NCBI GenBank assembly: GCA_949825025.1
Contig: OX463780.1
Coordinates: forward strand, 44,248,979 to 44,312,978
Length of the DNA stretch: 64,000 nt
From: Siphlonurus alternatus
Lineage: Eukaryota > Arthropoda > Insecta > Ephemeroptera > Siphlonuridae
Reading direction: 5' to 3'
Shown here piece after piece: positions 25,301 through 39,200 of the stretch. Each line of letters begins with the position of its first letter. Position 1 is the first letter of the stretch. The notes under the pieces were generated by a model. The model did no database searches and was not told the origin of the DNA. It saw only the letters and a list, made by a program, of their open reading frames with translations. The position numbers and the translations under genes were made by a program.

Positions 25301-28300
25301 GTGCGCAGCATGTTAAGCAGAAGAATACACATAGGTCTGATCAGATAGAAAAATCAATCATTTCTTTCACACGAAAAAGTAGGTTCCTGCACATGCTACA
25401 CATAAGTAGCCAGACTGATTTTTTTTATATCAATATTTCTCCCTATATACATGTTTAATTATTCATAAGCACTCAACTATATTATAATGACTCTTTATCA
25501 ATCCAATTTGTTAATGCTTCAAATAAATTGCATGACCTAAAAAAAAATATATTTTAATAAAATATTCATTAAATAGAATTTAATTGAAATGTTCAAATAT
25601 ATAATTACTTGTTTTACACAGTTAATTAGTTTTACAAACTAAAAGATTGTATTGGAGTTATTAAAATCAATTGCTTTACTTAATTAATTTCTTTTCATAC
25701 TTTTTATATACACAATGAAAATAAGAACTCTGTAACACCACTTGACCCGATTGTCAGTATATTAAAAATAAGAACTCACTAAACTTATATTATATTATAT
25801 ATTTTTTAAGTTTAAATTTTTATAGAAACTATTGAAGAATAAAGTTTGTAGAGTACATCATAATTCAGCCATATAATTTGAATAAAAAATTATAAAATAA
25901 TTAATGAACATTCTAATCTAAAGCTGCAAAAGAGTAAAAAATAGTTATAATAAATTAATATATAACTTAATTAATATAATTAGTAAATAAATTCTAAGTA
26001 AATTATGTTAATTATGTAATTAAAATATCACTAATCAGCAAATATGCTCAATGTTGCAAATAAACTTAAAAGTAACGATTATAATTATATCTTGAATGAA
26101 ATAAAATTCATGTATTATGTACTGTATATTTTATATATAATATAAATACTAAGCATTCAATTATTACTTTTTGTACCATATCCTATACAATACAATGCTC
26201 TAAGCAACAAACAGCTCATCTGCATGATGTTGTAGACTACTATATAGCAAAAAGTTCCACTGCATCGAAATCTAAACGGAGAATACTTTGTATTATAAAG
26301 AACACGATGGCACGCCGCGAATACAATACCTGCAATTTTAATCACTTTCAGTGGCTTTAGAAACTTTCTCTAGGACTGCATTCTTCTTCCTGCAATGCTG
26401 TTATATGATCAAAGTGCATTTTGTGGTGCATGCGCAAGGAATGCAGAGAGGAAGGTAGGATTGGAGGACACTTTCTATCTCTCCTCACATTTTCATCTCT
26501 ACATGATATTTTTCTTTTCAACTTTATCATGATTGTGTTCACATCGACCCAGTAGTTTTAAAACCTATATTAAATGGGGGACATTCACAAAGCACTTTAA
26601 CCCCCACTTTAGCCCCAAGTTTTATCCCTGGTACTAAACATGGTGCTAAACTAGGAGCTAGACATGGTTAGCCCCTGGTTTAGCACCATGTTTAGTACCA
26701 GGGATAAAACTTGGGGCTAAAGTGGGGGTTAAAGGGCTTTGTGAATGCCCCCCAATAAGTTTTTAAAAAACTTTCATATGCACTGACCTTACATAACTAT
26801 ACATAGACATTTAAATTTATGGTCTTTAAAAGAAAGTATAACTGAAGAATAATATAAAATATCTATAAAGTACTATAGCTACCTTGTTTTATGACCATAA
26901 TATAATGTGCATGTATATATGTATAGTAGTTGTTATACTTTAATATAGTTTTACTCATTACACTTTAATATGGTCGTTAAAAATATTCCATAAATAAATT
27001 ATTTAAAATTATATGAACATGCATAAAATGGAACAGAATACGATTACAAATATATCAAGGATAAAAATAAATGTGTTATTATGTAAATATAGAACCTTGA
27101 GTTATCATAAAAAATTTCTATGTTGGAATCTATTACCCTCAAAACAAAGCTGGTGTATGTTTCATTATATTTACGTATTAATTTTTTACTAAGATTCTGA
27201 CAAAATGGAGTACCGACCTCAAATTTTTTTACTGCAAAAATGGATAGAGGGTGCAAAAATATGCTACTCTGATTTTTTTTTAGATTTTTTAGGAACCGGA
27301 AAGTATTGCTAAAAATTTTTGGCGAGGTCGGATTCGAATCCACGTCCCTTTTGGGTCCTAACTTTTATTAAGAGAGGCGGCAAGAGGCAGCACTTTTTCT
27401 GCACTTTCAATAATTTTTTAAAAATACTTCCCGGTCTCTAAAAAATCTGAAAAAATTCAGAGTAGCATATTTTTGCACCTTCTATCCATTTCTGCAATAA
27501 AAAATTTTGAGGTCGGTACTCCATTACATAACTGAAGTTTTTTTTATTGATATTTGCAAATCATAAAGCTTGTTCTTTAAACTTTGAATGAATTTTCAAT
27601 TGTTTTCTAAAATGGCGAACTTAATATTTTTATTGTTGAGTCATTGTTGCACCTTCACTTATCTACCTCCCATGCTTGTTGCACACAGATAACTCCCATG
27701 TGCATTTCGAGGAGAGCACTGCAGTGGTGACACGATAATGAGGTTGGAGCTTGGCTTCCTCGGCGCCACGTGGGTCGGGAGGCGCCAAGCAGCGTTCTAG
27801 GCGCCAGTCTTTCTTCCTTCCTCTCTGTAAGATTTTCCGTAGCCTTGATTACGATGTCAATATACAAGTCTTACTAACTTGTTCAAGTTAATTACGTATT
27901 TAATTACACATCTTGGTGTTAACTTAATTTTAATTAAATACTACTTGATTATTTTATGATAACAAATTTAATATTAAAACATATTTTATAATTTAGTAAT
28001 GTGATCATGATATTTATTTTTAATTTTATGTACTTTATAATTTATATAAAACGTGATATCATTATTTATAATGTATATATATCATACATACGGAGGTCAT
28101 TGTTATTATAAAATAATTTAAAATGAGAATCAGAGCGAACTTCAAGTACGCTCTGTGAGAATCGTAGTTTTGAACTATGAATATTAAGAAATTGTAATTA
28201 CTGATTAACCCATCAATACTTAGAACTTTCTTCTCCAAACTTCCTTAATAATAAAAAAGCACAATAGTTTATTACTTCTACGAGCTGCGAGTTACAACTT

Positions 28301-31300
28301 TATTTCTCTTTCCTTATGAGGTCATATCACGCAGATTGGGAATCCTCAGAAATTTAAAACGCTAATGCTTGAACATCCTAAAAATATGCAAGAAAGATAC
28401 GTTCAAATTGGAAGATATGCATGGATTGTTTTATCACATTTGTAAATTAATAAAAAACAAAAATTTATATAAGTCTCACCTCAGCAAATGCTGAGACGCG
28501 TAATGGCCGTGGTCACCATCCTTTTCCCTCCCTTATCCCCTCGAGCTCCAAGGTCATATGGGTCATATTTATAACCAGCACAAGGTATTTTTACTTATGT
28601 TAAAAAAAAATTATCAAATTTTTGAACATAATAGAAGAACATTAATGGTGAAGAGATTACAGCTGTATAATATTTCCATTCTGCTTTCTATTTCAGAGCT
28701 TCACTTATCGAAATTCATGATAATTTAATTTGTTTTATATAAAAATAGCCTTGAAGTATATTGCATATATTAATTAAATTTACTATCGATTTATTTATTC
28801 ATAATATAATATAACAGATGTAGCCTCATGATTGTTATCGAATTCTATATCATTTAAGTTTACCGTATAACTTAAATCTTTTCATGAAACCATTGCATGA
28901 TATGTAACTTTTATATATAGTAACAAAAAACTATTTATAGATTTAAAAGACTTTATATATCAATAGCTATTCAATTGTTCTTTTAAGAATACAAAGTTTT
29001 TGTTAAAAAAAAATCGATACATATTGTATAAACTTTAAAGTTAAGCCATAACTCCTCTATATATATATACGAGATATTGCGTGACACTAATAGTTACCAT
29101 TTTATATTTTGTACAGAGAAATATTAACGTTCACTAAGCTCGTGCTTAATATGAAAAAAAAAATAAATAAAAATAGAAGCGTTGTAAAAAAATAAAAGTA
29201 CTTACAAAAAGTACTTTTTTTCCCCCCTCAACCCTTCATTTTCATTACGATATATGCTATATATAGAAATTGCAACACGCGTTCACTCTTCAAAATATCA
29301 ACAATGATGTCAACATGTTCTTAACCATAACAATAAACTCCAATACTTAAGAATGTTCTCTCTCGTGATATTAATTGATAAAAAAATAATAATGAAACAA
29401 TATAATAACAATAAGGGATTATATGTAAGAACATCGCTACTTCGTGTTGTTATACTTCAACCGCTTCATTAAAAAAAAAAACACCATCATTTCTCAAGCT
29501 TTACTTCAAATATCTGAGGCTTTACTCGTTTTTTTGTTAAAACTTATAAAAAAAAAGCAAAATATTATTTTTATTAACCAAAAGTATAACTTTTTAAAGT
29601 AGCAAAGAAAGAGTGTTTATGAAGTTTAAAGCACCAAAAAAGTTTTGTACAATTACATAGCTTACATAGAGATTATTTAAATGTAATTGTTTTTGCTCTA
29701 TTACCACAGCTGTATGTGTTTTAGTGGCTGGTAAAGAGAGTTATTTTTATATGTAAAAAAAGTATTCAAAAAGTCCCCTTTTCTTTTATATATATTTTTT
29801 TCAAGATTTATTGTAAATAATTAATGTGATCTCTATACCGAATATAAAAACTAGTACATATTTACTAGTAATACAATAATTATATTGTATTTTTATATTA
29901 TAATATTTCCATTTCGTTGATTTTATTACAATGGACAACATACATGAAAATTTTTTATTGCAGAAATGAATAGAGGGTACCAAATTATGCTACTCTGAAT
30001 TTGTTCAGATTTTTTTGAGACCTGGAACTATTTTTAAATAATTATTGAAAGTCCTGTGATTTCAGTTGGCACCCCTGCAGCCTTAATAAAAAGGATAGAG
30101 ACTGGACGCCTATTGACGCCTCCAGGGGGCGTGGCCGCACTTTCAATAATTATTTAAAAATAGTTCTGGGTCTTAAAAAAATCTGAAAGAATTCAGAGTA
30201 GCATAATTTGGTACCCTCTGTTCATTTCTGCAATAAAAAAATTTCATGTATGTTGTCCATTATTAAACGGTACGATATATTTCATACTGCGATGTATATA
30301 GTTACAAGCAATATTTCGTGAATTTGAGAATATAAATTGATCACTGTTTGCTATCAACTATTTGTCTTATTTAAATTCCATTTATATTCTTCTAATTAAA
30401 ATTTAAAAAAGAGCAGGTAAAAAAAAAATCGTTTTTGCGTCATAAAAATTCCCTTGTGCTGTAGTAAGTACACTTTAGATTTCACAATTAAAAACAACAA
30501 AAGAATAATGAATATTAAGTTATTTAAAGTTATCAACATTCTTCTTCTACTTCACCTTACTATTTTTTTAATTTCATTCATTTTTCCATACACTGACTTT
30601 CCAGTGTAAAGGAATTTGTATGTAGTTAAAACTGTTCGTGCAGGAATTTTAAATTGTGTATTACACGAATAGAGCTCTCTCTAGGGTATATATTATTCCG
30701 AGTGTGCAGTTCCTAAAGCGGTCAAATAAAATCAGGGTGTAAGTAGCGTCTAGTTGCCAGCATAAAACGAGATAGTCTCTCGTGAATAACGTTACACTTT
30801 GCTGCTGTAGAAAGTAACAAAACTTTGGTAATTTTCTTTCAATTAAACTTTGTTTTAAAAGTAATTTGTATAAGCTCTTACTGAACATATTATCAATTAC
30901 CACACAATAAAGTATTATCCATGTGCATGTATTAATAATTATAAACTTTATATTATATATAGTGTTTATATTCTGAAGTTTTGGATAATGGATGAACTTA
31001 TGATAACTTTTTTATACATATATACATGCGATTCATATAGTCATTTTATGCTTTAATAGTTTTATACAACTCCAATTATTTATTTCAATTTAATATTAAA
31101 ATTAAAACAAAATGTTGTAATATTAAGAAACAGATTCATTTTAAGTTGGAAAAATGTTTGTAAGTGTGGATTAGTTCAAACTACAATTACATTAAATAAT
31201 GAATTAATTAAACATAATTTAGTTTGAATAGTAAATTTTATTGCTGTGTTACAGATTTATATTATTATTATTTAATTTGCTAAATGCTCTACTATTTCCA

Positions 31301-34300
31301 TCTAAATTAAATAATGTTTCTCAATGACATTTAAATGTGCTCACGTTTACGACGTATCCTTAGTGACCAAGTGACCTTTCTTGCCTGACTGCCCATGTGG
31401 CAGGAGCTGCAGATTGCTGTGGGACTTGGAAGCGGCCCAGATTGCAAGCAATTCGCGTGAATAAAACAAAACAACAACGTCTCGCGTATCCTTGGATGTT
31501 GCAACTGCAAATCCCAAGTGTTAAAACTCATCAATAATGCCACATACTTTCACGTTCGTTCCTTTCCTTCACATCAAACAAATCTCTCCCCTTTAAATAA
31601 AGTTAAAATATTTGCTAAAATTATTTTGAGGAAAACTACTATATTATAATGTTGATATTTGATTAAAGTTGGTATTAATTTATATTTTTCGCTACTCTTT
31701 TTTGGTAATATTATGTATTACGATAGATTTTTTTATGCAAAACTAAATTAAATTGATTATTTATACTTTGAATTGTTTTTATTTAGATATTAAATTTTAC
31801 TCTAGATACAAGAAAAACATAAATATACCTCGACATTTAAAATATATGTATACTTCTTCGGTAATAAATTTAATATAATGTTTAAACATTGTCGTACTGC
31901 ACTGTTCATTGCAAATTTAATTTATTAACTTTTTGCATTCAATACTGACCTGTTCCATTATTATTTATTCCTTATCATATACCCCCCAGCTGAATTAGTT
32001 TAGTAACATTAATTTTATTTAAATACGAAGGAATGGTTTTTATCTCTGCTATATGTTTATTTCCATAAGCTAATATGATACATTGTTGACCTAAATTTTT
32101 AAGGCTCAGAACTTTTTTTTTTTTACAAGTCCATTAATATTATTCATGTACTTTAGTTGATTTTTTTTATCAACTAGTTTTTAAAATAAGTCTTTAAAAG
32201 AAGGTTTCATATTGTTCGAATAAACTAAATAGTTTTTATAAAAAGAATTTTTTTTTCATACTCTAAATTCTGATGGATGGCTTTCAGGTTACTTTTTTTT
32301 TTTTCTTTTTAAAAAACATTACAACTGGATGTATATGATAAAATTTATATATAAATTTATGACTTCTTGTTCTGATGTATAAAACAACTTCTATATACTT
32401 TTATTACCAGGTATTATTTTTTCTCCATATGTATTCCCACATGGTTACAGTGCAATTTCAAGGCTCGAATGCACACGTGTGACCTCTCGTACTTGCACTC
32501 TGTCACCATGCAAAACTTGCATGAGAGTGATGCAACGAGATCAACATAAAAATAATCGTGTCAATTTTTTTTATTGGATGGCTTCATTGATATTTATTAT
32601 GTATTAAAAGAGAAAATCCTATTTAATATACTCCAATTAATTTATTTTTATAGTGAAAGAAAGCATCAGATAATAATTTCAGCAAACATTCTATTCAATT
32701 TATTTGCATCTATTTTATCTATATTATATTAAAGTGATTATAAAAAAAAAGTAAAAAACACTTTTAATGTTTGTTACCTTTTAAATATTTGGGTTTATTC
32801 TTTCAAAGAAATTAATCAGTCAATGTTAGTTCTTTACTTAATTAATTTAATGAAAAATAGGAAAATACAGTTTAATATTTAATACAAAATATTATATCCC
32901 ACAGTGTGAAAATTTTATCATTGTTCTGTTGATTTCCACTGTCATGCAACTCGGTCATGTAAAATTTATTAGCTAAGAAAATAAAAAAGTTAACTCCATG
33001 ATTACGAATCTGGATTATTTGTGTAATTTATGAAGAGCTTGTTTGGATTGTGAAGTCAACGATCCGAGACAAAACAAGCAAACTGTATAATGTCTTCTCT
33101 ATGTCGGACAACTTTGTAATCATTTGCTCCGCTGAGTCCAATGAGATTAGGTTTGTAATCACTAATTACAAGTACAGAGTATTATAATAGTTAGAACATG
33201 AAATAAAATATAAACTTTAAACATGGATTTATTATCTCACTTTACAAACTATAATTTTGTTTTGAAAACTTTTCGAAAGCACAAAAAATATAATTATTAC
33301 ATGATATATTTGAATATTTCTTTGCAAAACAATATTGATAACTATTTGAATACCAAAGATTTGAACTTTAATTCTTTAAGATCGGAAGACAATTCTAAAT
33401 TTTGCAAATTCGATAATTTCATAATATTGTACTGTATAATTATGAAATGGGGGTCAATGTATAAATATATGAGATTTAAAGAAGACAAATTGTCACTTGC
33501 TAAAGGTTCATTTTAGTGCTTTAAAAAATCTTAAATGAAAAAGTTCAATTATCTTGCATCGATCTGTTGGTTTTATGTATCGATACTAGAAATAAAAAAG
33601 GGTAAGAACACAATTTAGCTATTCAATTGACAAATATATACACGTATTTACTGTATAGTGCACTATGAAAGTCCATTTGCCTCTGCGAGTATATTTTTAG
33701 TAATTATTATCATTTGCTGCTGTATTTTTTTTCTAGCGATTATCGATACATACATTGTTTAAAAAGGCAGCAAATTCTCTGCCACTTACGTAGAGAAGTT
33801 TGCATACCAACACCATCAGAAACGGGGGTTTATTTCTCTCTCGTTGCTTGAATTTTTCATAATGACGATATTGCGACGTAGAATGCAATGTCCAACATAC
33901 ACTATTTTCCATTTAATGTGCATAAATGCAGAACCATATATGCAACGAGTTCATTATTATATGGTAATGCAATGATATTTTAAGTGAAAATACAATAATT
34001 ATATTATTGCAAGCATAAAAATAAAATAATCTTTCTGCTAAACATTAATAAAATTGTTAAAAAAATAAAACTAAATTAAATCATTAATAATATAATACTA
34101 GTATTCATATTAAATTTTTTTATTATAAAAAACATGTACTTTAATATTAAAATGATAGTACTTTAAATGTAATTAGGGTCTAGGTCGGCAGTATCGGAAA
34201 GTCAACACACACAATTTGGTGGTAATCTGCTCAAGTATCGCGGCGGTCGATGTAACGTGCACGCCACTCACTAATTTAGATTGGTGATAATTTTGAGGTG

Positions 34301-36188
34301 GGACAGCTTGCCGTACTTTGTTCACCACTCAAGGTCAATGTCCTCAGGCACTGCAGTCATGTTTTTACTTGCAAATTTAAGCCAAATTCACGGGTCTTAC
34401 CAAGAACCTGATGCACCGTCAGAATTGTCGGAATCGGAAATAATTTCAGATCACTTAGCTCGTTCGGAAACATTGAATTTTCTGATTGGTCGAGAGCTTT
34501 TCTGATTCCGAAGCAATTCTGGACTTAACTTATGTTAATGTTTTTATAAAAACATGCTACAATCAGCAATACTTAAATAAAAGTGATTATAAAAGTGCAT
34601 ATTTGATATAATAATTATTAGACAGCATGATGTAATGGTATGGATATACACTCAAGTGATAAATTTTAGAAAATTCTTCCAAATGATTATTTACATTCTT
34701 TACTATATGGTATTCTTTATTATATGTTATTTATTTTACAGCAACAACTTATTTCAATCATTATTAATTTCTTCTCTGCAATTTAATTAAAATTTAAGTA
34801 TGTACTCTGTGATTAATCATAGTTATTATATTTACAAAGTGTGTTTAAAAATACTATCATACCTATGAAATTTTCAATTTTAGTTGTCATAGTTACAGAA
34901 AACGCAAAATAAAGGATAAAATTTAAATAATGCTGCAAAGGTCACAATGACAGTTTAAAAAAAAATGCAGGGAGGAGGGGGAGAAATGACACCTAAATTA
35001 AAGCAATTAGGTCTTTATGTCAAATTTTTTTTAGACAGTAAATTTCGCGTGAGATAAACAAAGATTAAATTTAATGTATTATAGGAGGTAAGCCAGCATC
35101 AGTGACATCTACCGGAGTTTATGTGAAACACGAAAGCCATGTAAAAGCACGCACATCAAATTATGGATTTATGCAATTACATGACACGTGGCTTTATAGC
35201 TTTCAAGTCTCGCGTGCTTATATAGGAGAGGTAAACCAACCAATTTTCATGATAACTTGATTTTGATACTGTAATCAAACATGAAATACAATATGAATAT
35301 TTTAATATTTCTTGTTATAAACCATATAAATATATATTTTTTTTAATAAAGTAAAATATACTATATACGTATATATTCAGTTATATTTGACTAACCTGTT
35401 TAAATTATTTATCATGAAATTATAACGTATAAACTTGCTAAATTGACAGAAGGTAAATATAGTTGATAGTATTATCCTATGCTGTCATAATATACCACAT
35501 ACACAATGAATATTATTTTACATGTTTAATCTGCCTTTTCATATAATGTAGCCTTACATGCAGCAATTCGTATAAATTCCATTAAATATTCTTTATAATA
35601 TACATTATCAAAAACCCGTTGAGAATCATAAACTAAATTGGATTAAGGACTGTCGCTACGTAGCCGGCCACCAGAGGCGCAACGTTTGCGTTTCGAAAAA
35701 TACTGATTGGAAGAATTTTGTTCCAACATTTTTACAAAACTTTAAAGGATATTTAATTTTTAATTGTATAATATTAATTATATATATATTCTCTGATGAA
35801 CAAGTTAATATGGATACTGTACAGCAATGTTTTAAGGACTTTACAAGTAAGAAAATTACACACTATATTTCCCCACTTTGTCACAAGCCCTCTTGCTGAA
35901 TTTTTTTCTCCTCGGATGTACTGTGCATTGTCCCATTGTTCGGGACTGCACCTAGCTTGCTCGCCAGCAAGCAGCGAGGCAAGTGAGGATGGTCAGCTTG
36001 AGCTTTACCAGCAGCAGGGAGGGCGCCGAGACGGCTTAGGTTTAGGATCTGCACGGGCGGGCCCGTGGGCCGTGCAGACCCATGGGCCGTGCTCATGCAG
36101 CTTAGCATTGGTAGTCTGCACACGGAAATTGATGGCTCCTACAAGGCCTAGCTCTAGCTATTAAATTCCTCCAATAAAAAAAAAATAC

Positions 36189-36252
<64 letters not shown>

Positions 36253-39200
36253 CGATTTTTTTTATTGAGAGAAAAATTAATTAATTATTATAATTATTAT
36301 TAATTATTGGACCGTAATTATATAAAATTATAATATTTATTATAACATTTATAATATAGTTATAATATTATATAACTATATATATATATATATTATTATA
36401 TGTATAGTTATATTGTTATATATATGTATTTATATAATACATATCTACAAAAATATAAAATATATATAAATAAGTAAATATATATTTATTATTATTATTT
36501 TTTAATAATAATATTATTGGCGCAGTGCATTGACAGGTTCTCGTTAGATCACCGAAGTCAAGCTACGTCGAGCGTGGTTAGTACTTGGATGGGTGACCGT
36601 TTCAAGTAATAAATACGCTGCTCCCTCCCTGGGGTAAATTCGTCTCGCTTTCCACCCAGTGCAGTGATGCACTTGTGTGTGGTTCTCCAGGCTTTGGACA
36701 TCGCTTTGGTCCATTGAGAAAAAGTAAAGGTGTCCGTCCTGACTGAGGTTTTCCACGGTTCCCTCAGTCTCACCTCAGCAAATGCTGGGACGCGTAAGCA
36801 TGCAGGCCGTGGCCACTATCCGTTCCCTACCTTTATATCCCTACCCAGTACCCCGCCGCGAGCTGTAAGCTCTTAGGGGTGTATCCTTGTAAAAAAAAAA
36901 ATTATTAATATATATATATATATAAATATAATCAGGCGCGGATCCAGAAACAAATTATTATCAAATTATTTTTATTTCAAGCATATGATTAGATATGATG
37001 AGCCACATAAAGCGAAACAGCATTATGAATGATAGTAAATTTTAATATATAAAATTACGTAATTATTAGGATTATTACTTAGATTCGAGTTAGATTCATT
37101 ATATATAACAAAAGGAATTAAAAAATACAATAATATATTTTATTTTTTTATCGAAAAAAAAAAAAAGTTTCGATGCTTACTATCCTAAAAATCATAATAT
37201 TAATTCTTTCAAAATAATACATCTTTGTTTATTTACCGTTACTCTCCCTTCTATTCAATTTAAAATACAATGGAATGTTGAGGCGCACTCGCAACGGTAG
37301 AGCAGGAGCATTCATCACGGCACGGCTGCCCTTCATATTTCTTTCTTTGCTTTGAGCTTTTGCTCTCTGAGTTATAGGGGCATTTTTTTAACTGCAATAA
37401 CTTATCATATAATTATTGTATTCACAAATTAATCAGACTAGGAAATAGATAAACATAATTATAATGACTGTTGCTCATTTAAAAACGGTTAATCTTATTA
37501 TTTCCTTTGAAATGTTGGAATTAAAATCACCCAATCTCGGACATCATTTACTAAAGACTGGTAGTGACATCTCTTTTCATTCCACTTGCATATTTTCATA
37601 GCGACAGACCTTAAACTATTAAATAATTAAACTTTTGAAATGACTTTTTGTATGTATAAAGATAGAAATGTGATATTTTATTTTTAGTGACAAGAAGTAT
37701 TTTAATGGCCTTTAAACTTTACAAATATTTGCTCAATTAGGAAGGTTTTTTTATTATTATTCCCATTTTCATTAAATTGATTTTCACTTAGAATAATAAT
37801 TTAGCATCTAGGTTAAACTACCTTGTACATTTCAAATCAATATTCTATATTTAGCTTTTGTTGGTAGTTTAAATAAATTATATGTTTAAGTAGCTTAATA
37901 ATCTTAATATATAGAGTGAAAAGTAAAGTATGAATTTTGCTGAAAGTTGTTGAATAATCAAGAAATTAAATGAGAAAATTTCAATGTCACACAGACTTTA
38001 TTATTAAAGTTAAAATAAATAATGAAGTTATTCATTAAAACATGTAATTTAAGTTTTGTTAATTAAGTTCTTTCAAGTTATCGTTAAGTAAATTTACGTA
38101 GTTAAAAGCCCTTTCTTTTTAAGTGGATCTACAAATGTAATATCCAAAGTTGAAAATATTAATAATTTTAAAAAATTGAAGAATTAGGAGTGGGAAGTAA
38201 CACGATCTCGACCTATATTTTTAGCCTCCATGCAATTTTTGTTCCCCGTGTCAAAAATAGTCTTTCATTTAATCTTTTGTTTATTCATTTAGTCGATCAT
38301 CGCAAAAAGTTGTAAGTAAAAATATTCAATACTATATCATCAGCTATTGGATGGTTTTATATTTGAAAAACTTTGTCAGTGCGAATTTCAGCAAAATGTT
38401 TTAAAATTACAAAAATAACGTTTTGGTCAGATATTTTTTAACCCCCACTTGTTGAAACTGTATCTTTTTTTGTATAATTTTCATGCACAGATTTCACTTA
38501 AGAGTGTATAGCTGCTTCAAACACAATTTGCCATTAAATATCTTGTGCTGTATGTATATAGTGTATATACTGTATAATTGTATATTATTTGTGGTAAAAT
38601 AAATAAAAATCACCCAGAAAAGCTGGATATCTGGTATCTGGCTTTATCACTCGCCTCCTTATCAACATTCTTGCTGTGTTCAACTGAATTCTCCAAGTAA
38701 TTTATAAAGCCAGCAGGCGCGGATCCAGGGGGTGGGCTGGGGGGGGCTGCAGCCCCCCCGAAATTTTGGATTTAATATGGGCAATATAGGCATTTCCCCC
38801 ACTCCAATTTTTTTTTTTAACATTGGCCTTATGGAGGCAGCCCCTCCCGAAATTTGTTTCTGGATCCGCGCCTGAAAGCCAGATCTATGTATTTTTTGCT
38901 ACAATAATATTGAAACTTTAAGGTAAACAAAGTGTTTTTTTTTTAAAGAAAGGTTGCAATTTCCACATTTCGTCATTTTTTCTTCAAATTATAAATTTCA
39001 AATTACGAAAATTTATTTACCTACTTTGTATGCCATGTTTCAATGTATAGTAAATGAGAACAGAATGGCTTTCATGGCTGCATGCGTTGCTTATGTGCCT
39101 GTGTATTTAACAATTATTTTTTAGAACATTTTAAAGAGGGTCTTATATATATTAGTGTTTACTAACTTTTGGCAATAAAATTTCATTAAGAAGCGAAGAA

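Noticed and set aside
26157..26345. Small open frames (26157-26345, 26357-26542)
   Set aside because: No recognisable domain, and splice or start signals are absent.
27044..27343. 99-residue open frame
   Set aside because: It overlaps the left arm of MITE member D and has no coding features.
27315..27345. tRNA gene suggested by GGATTCGAATCC
   Set aside because: No acceptor stem, D-arm or anticodon arm can be built; the motif sits in a MITE core.
33223..33516. 97-residue AT-rich open frame inside intron 2
   Set aside because: Composition matches the surrounding AT-rich DNA (Asn/Lys/Tyr/Phe), with no domain and no conserved motif.
35796..36164. 122-residue open frame in the GC-rich block
   Set aside because: It lies in a retroposon-like block next to an A-run and microsatellite, with no domain or splice context.
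36536..36602. Functional 5S rRNA gene
   Set aside because: Only about the last two thirds of the 5S promoter-bearing part is present, followed by unrelated sequence; a SINE head fits better.
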